From the NCBI GenBank assembly GCA_016194795.1, contig JACQAX010000169.1, positions 1 to 7,018 of the forward strand: 7,018 bases of DNA. The letters run 5' to 3'. Both the position numbers and the translations under genes were made by a program. The notes beneath the pieces are model-generated. The model worked only from the letters and a program-made list of their open reading frames with translations, was not told the DNA's origin and did not search any database. Origin of the DNA: Deltaproteobacteria bacterium. Lineage in GTDB: Bacteria; Bdellovibrionota; UBA1018; UBA923. This document shows, in pieces, positions 6,135 through 7,018 of the stretch (the first letter of the stretch is position 1; every line of letters begins with the position of its first letter).

Positions 6135-7018
6135 GACTGGAACGGGTAAATCGACCCGAGCGTGAGGATTTTCGTGAGCTCGTCGAGCGCCGTCTCGACC
6201 TCTTCGACGAGCTTCGGGTCGCAAAGCTCGCCCGCCTCGAGACGGTCGCGATAGTGCCGGCCGACCCAGCCTTCGAGCTCGGCGAGCTTCGCCTCGTCGA
6301 GGAGCACGCCCGGGTTGACCGCGGCGAGCTCGGCGTCGGTGAGCGCCACCCGCAGGCGCAGGCACGCGGGGCCGCCGCCGTTCTGCATGCTCTCGCGAAG
6401 GTCGACGACCTCCAGGCGGTCGAGGCCCGAGCCTTTTCCGACGTGGCCCTCGAGATACGCGCGCACGCGCGCGTTCTCCTCGCACTCGATCGGAGCGAGC
6501 AGCAGCGTCTTGCCGTCGGGCAGCCGCAGGAGCTGGCTGTTGAAGAGGTAGGATTTGACCGCGTCCTCGAGGGGGACGTCGGCGGCCGAGACGCGCAGCG
6601 CGCGCAGCGGCCTGTCGCTCAGCTTGGTGAACTTCGCCTGCAGCTCTCCCAGCAGCGCCTTCTCGTCGGCGAACGCCTGCTCATGGTAAAAGAGCAGATC
6701 GAGGTTTCCGACCGAGACGACGTCGTTGTGGAACGCGCCGGCGTCGATGGCCTCGGGATTCTGCTGGGCGTGTACCGTGGCGCTGTCGCGCAGCCCGTGG
6801 AGTCGCGCGACGGCCTGCGAGGCCTCGAGCGTCTGGCGGGCGGCGAACCGGCGCGGCTCGGCTTGCCCGGCCGCGCCGAAGGCGCGGCGCCCGTGAATGA
6901 AAAGCTCGACACCCGCCGCGCCGTGCGCGTCGGCGAAGCGCGCGTGGTTGGCCGCGCCTTCGTCGCCATAGCAGGCGTTCGAGGGCAGCGGATCGTGGAC
7001 GGCGAACTTGCGCTCGTC
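6131..7018 (-). CDS. astB: N-succinylarginine dihydrolase, C-terminal part (3' two-thirds)
   Basis: AstB converts N2-succinylarginine to N2-succinylornithine, CO2 and two NH3, the second step of the arginine succinyltransferase (AST) pathway, in the cytoplasm. The frame stays open to the right edge, giving 295 residues of a protein usually about 440-450 long; the N-terminus lies outside. All three catalytic residues known from E. coli AstB (Glu174, His248, Cys365) have clear counterparts: Glu20 of this fragment in GDEGAANHARF, His97 in AGAFHNDVVSVGN and Cys219 in NGGGPACLRLRV. Their spacing (77 and 122 residues) is close to that of E. coli (74 and 117). DLRESMQNGGGPACLRLRV and the ending ILTLGSIYPFQS are typical. 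The stop TGA overlaps the ATG of the epimerase gene in ATGA. Other ast genes are expected beyond the right edge but cannot be seen. Confidence 0.97.
   Translation of the reverse strand, partial: DERKFAVHDPLPSNACYGDEGAANHARFADAHGAAGVELFIHGRRAFGAAGQAEPRRFAARQTLEASQAVARLHGLRDSATVHAQQNPEAIDAGAFHNDVVSVGNLDLLFYHEQAFADEKALLGELQAKFTKLSDRPLRALRVSAADVPLEDAVKSYLFNSQLLRLPDGKTLLLAPIECEENARVRAYLEGHVGKGSGLDRLEVVDLRESMQNGGGPACLRLRVALTDAELAAVNPGVLLDEAKLAELEGWVGRHYRDRLEAGELCDPKLVEEVETALDELTKILTLGSIYPFQS

Noticed and set aside
5385..6149. 254-codon plus-strand frame opposite the epimerase
   Set aside because: The minus strand has Rossmann and YxxxK motifs and an ATGA-coupled start. The plus-strand translation has biased composition only.

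Overview
The window is GC-rich, by eye roughly two-thirds G+C, with strong G/C third-position bias. That bias creates long spurious antisense frames. Four of the five complete genes begin with a Sec-type signal peptide, and one end carries astB of the arginine succinyltransferase pathway, so a Gram-negative bacterium is likely. A proteobacterial or Bdellovibrionota/Myxococcota-like genome would fit, but no taxonomic marker is present and that placement is only an inference.

Left part (1-1412). An M20-family zinc metallopeptidase enters from the left edge. It has lost an internal segment of about 65-70 residues and changes reading frame near 840-850, so as sequenced it is a broken gene. Its 3' end overlaps, tail to tail, a small minus-strand gene for a six-cysteine exported protein. 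A 149-base divergent spacer with an 18-base perfect palindrome (1427-1444) separates that gene from a plus-strand gene for a 425-residue exported protein with a glycine-rich membrane-like segment and six cysteines.

Centre (2840-4058). The spacer behind this gene holds a well-formed cobalamin (B12) riboswitch, about 2869-3061: P1, the GGTGCGATTCC core hairpin, the CTGTGA motif, CCACTG/GGGAAGG and the B12 box can all be read. A candidate switching hairpin follows, then a strong ribosome binding site. The only gene it can control here is an unrecognised 314-residue exported protein with two predicted membrane segments, because the next gene is convergent. A B12 riboswitch with a single target of unknown function is the most interesting item in the window.

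Right part (3969-7018, minus strand). Reading leftward from the right edge are astB (C-terminal two-thirds, catalytic triad visible), an atypical SDR NAD-dependent epimerase/reductase joined to it by an ATGA stop/start overlap, and an exported endonuclease/exonuclease/phosphatase-family protein 51 bases further on. The C-terminal tail of the last one overlaps the riboswitch-controlled gene by 90 bases on the opposite strand. No tRNA, rRNA, CRISPR array, transposase or IS end was seen.
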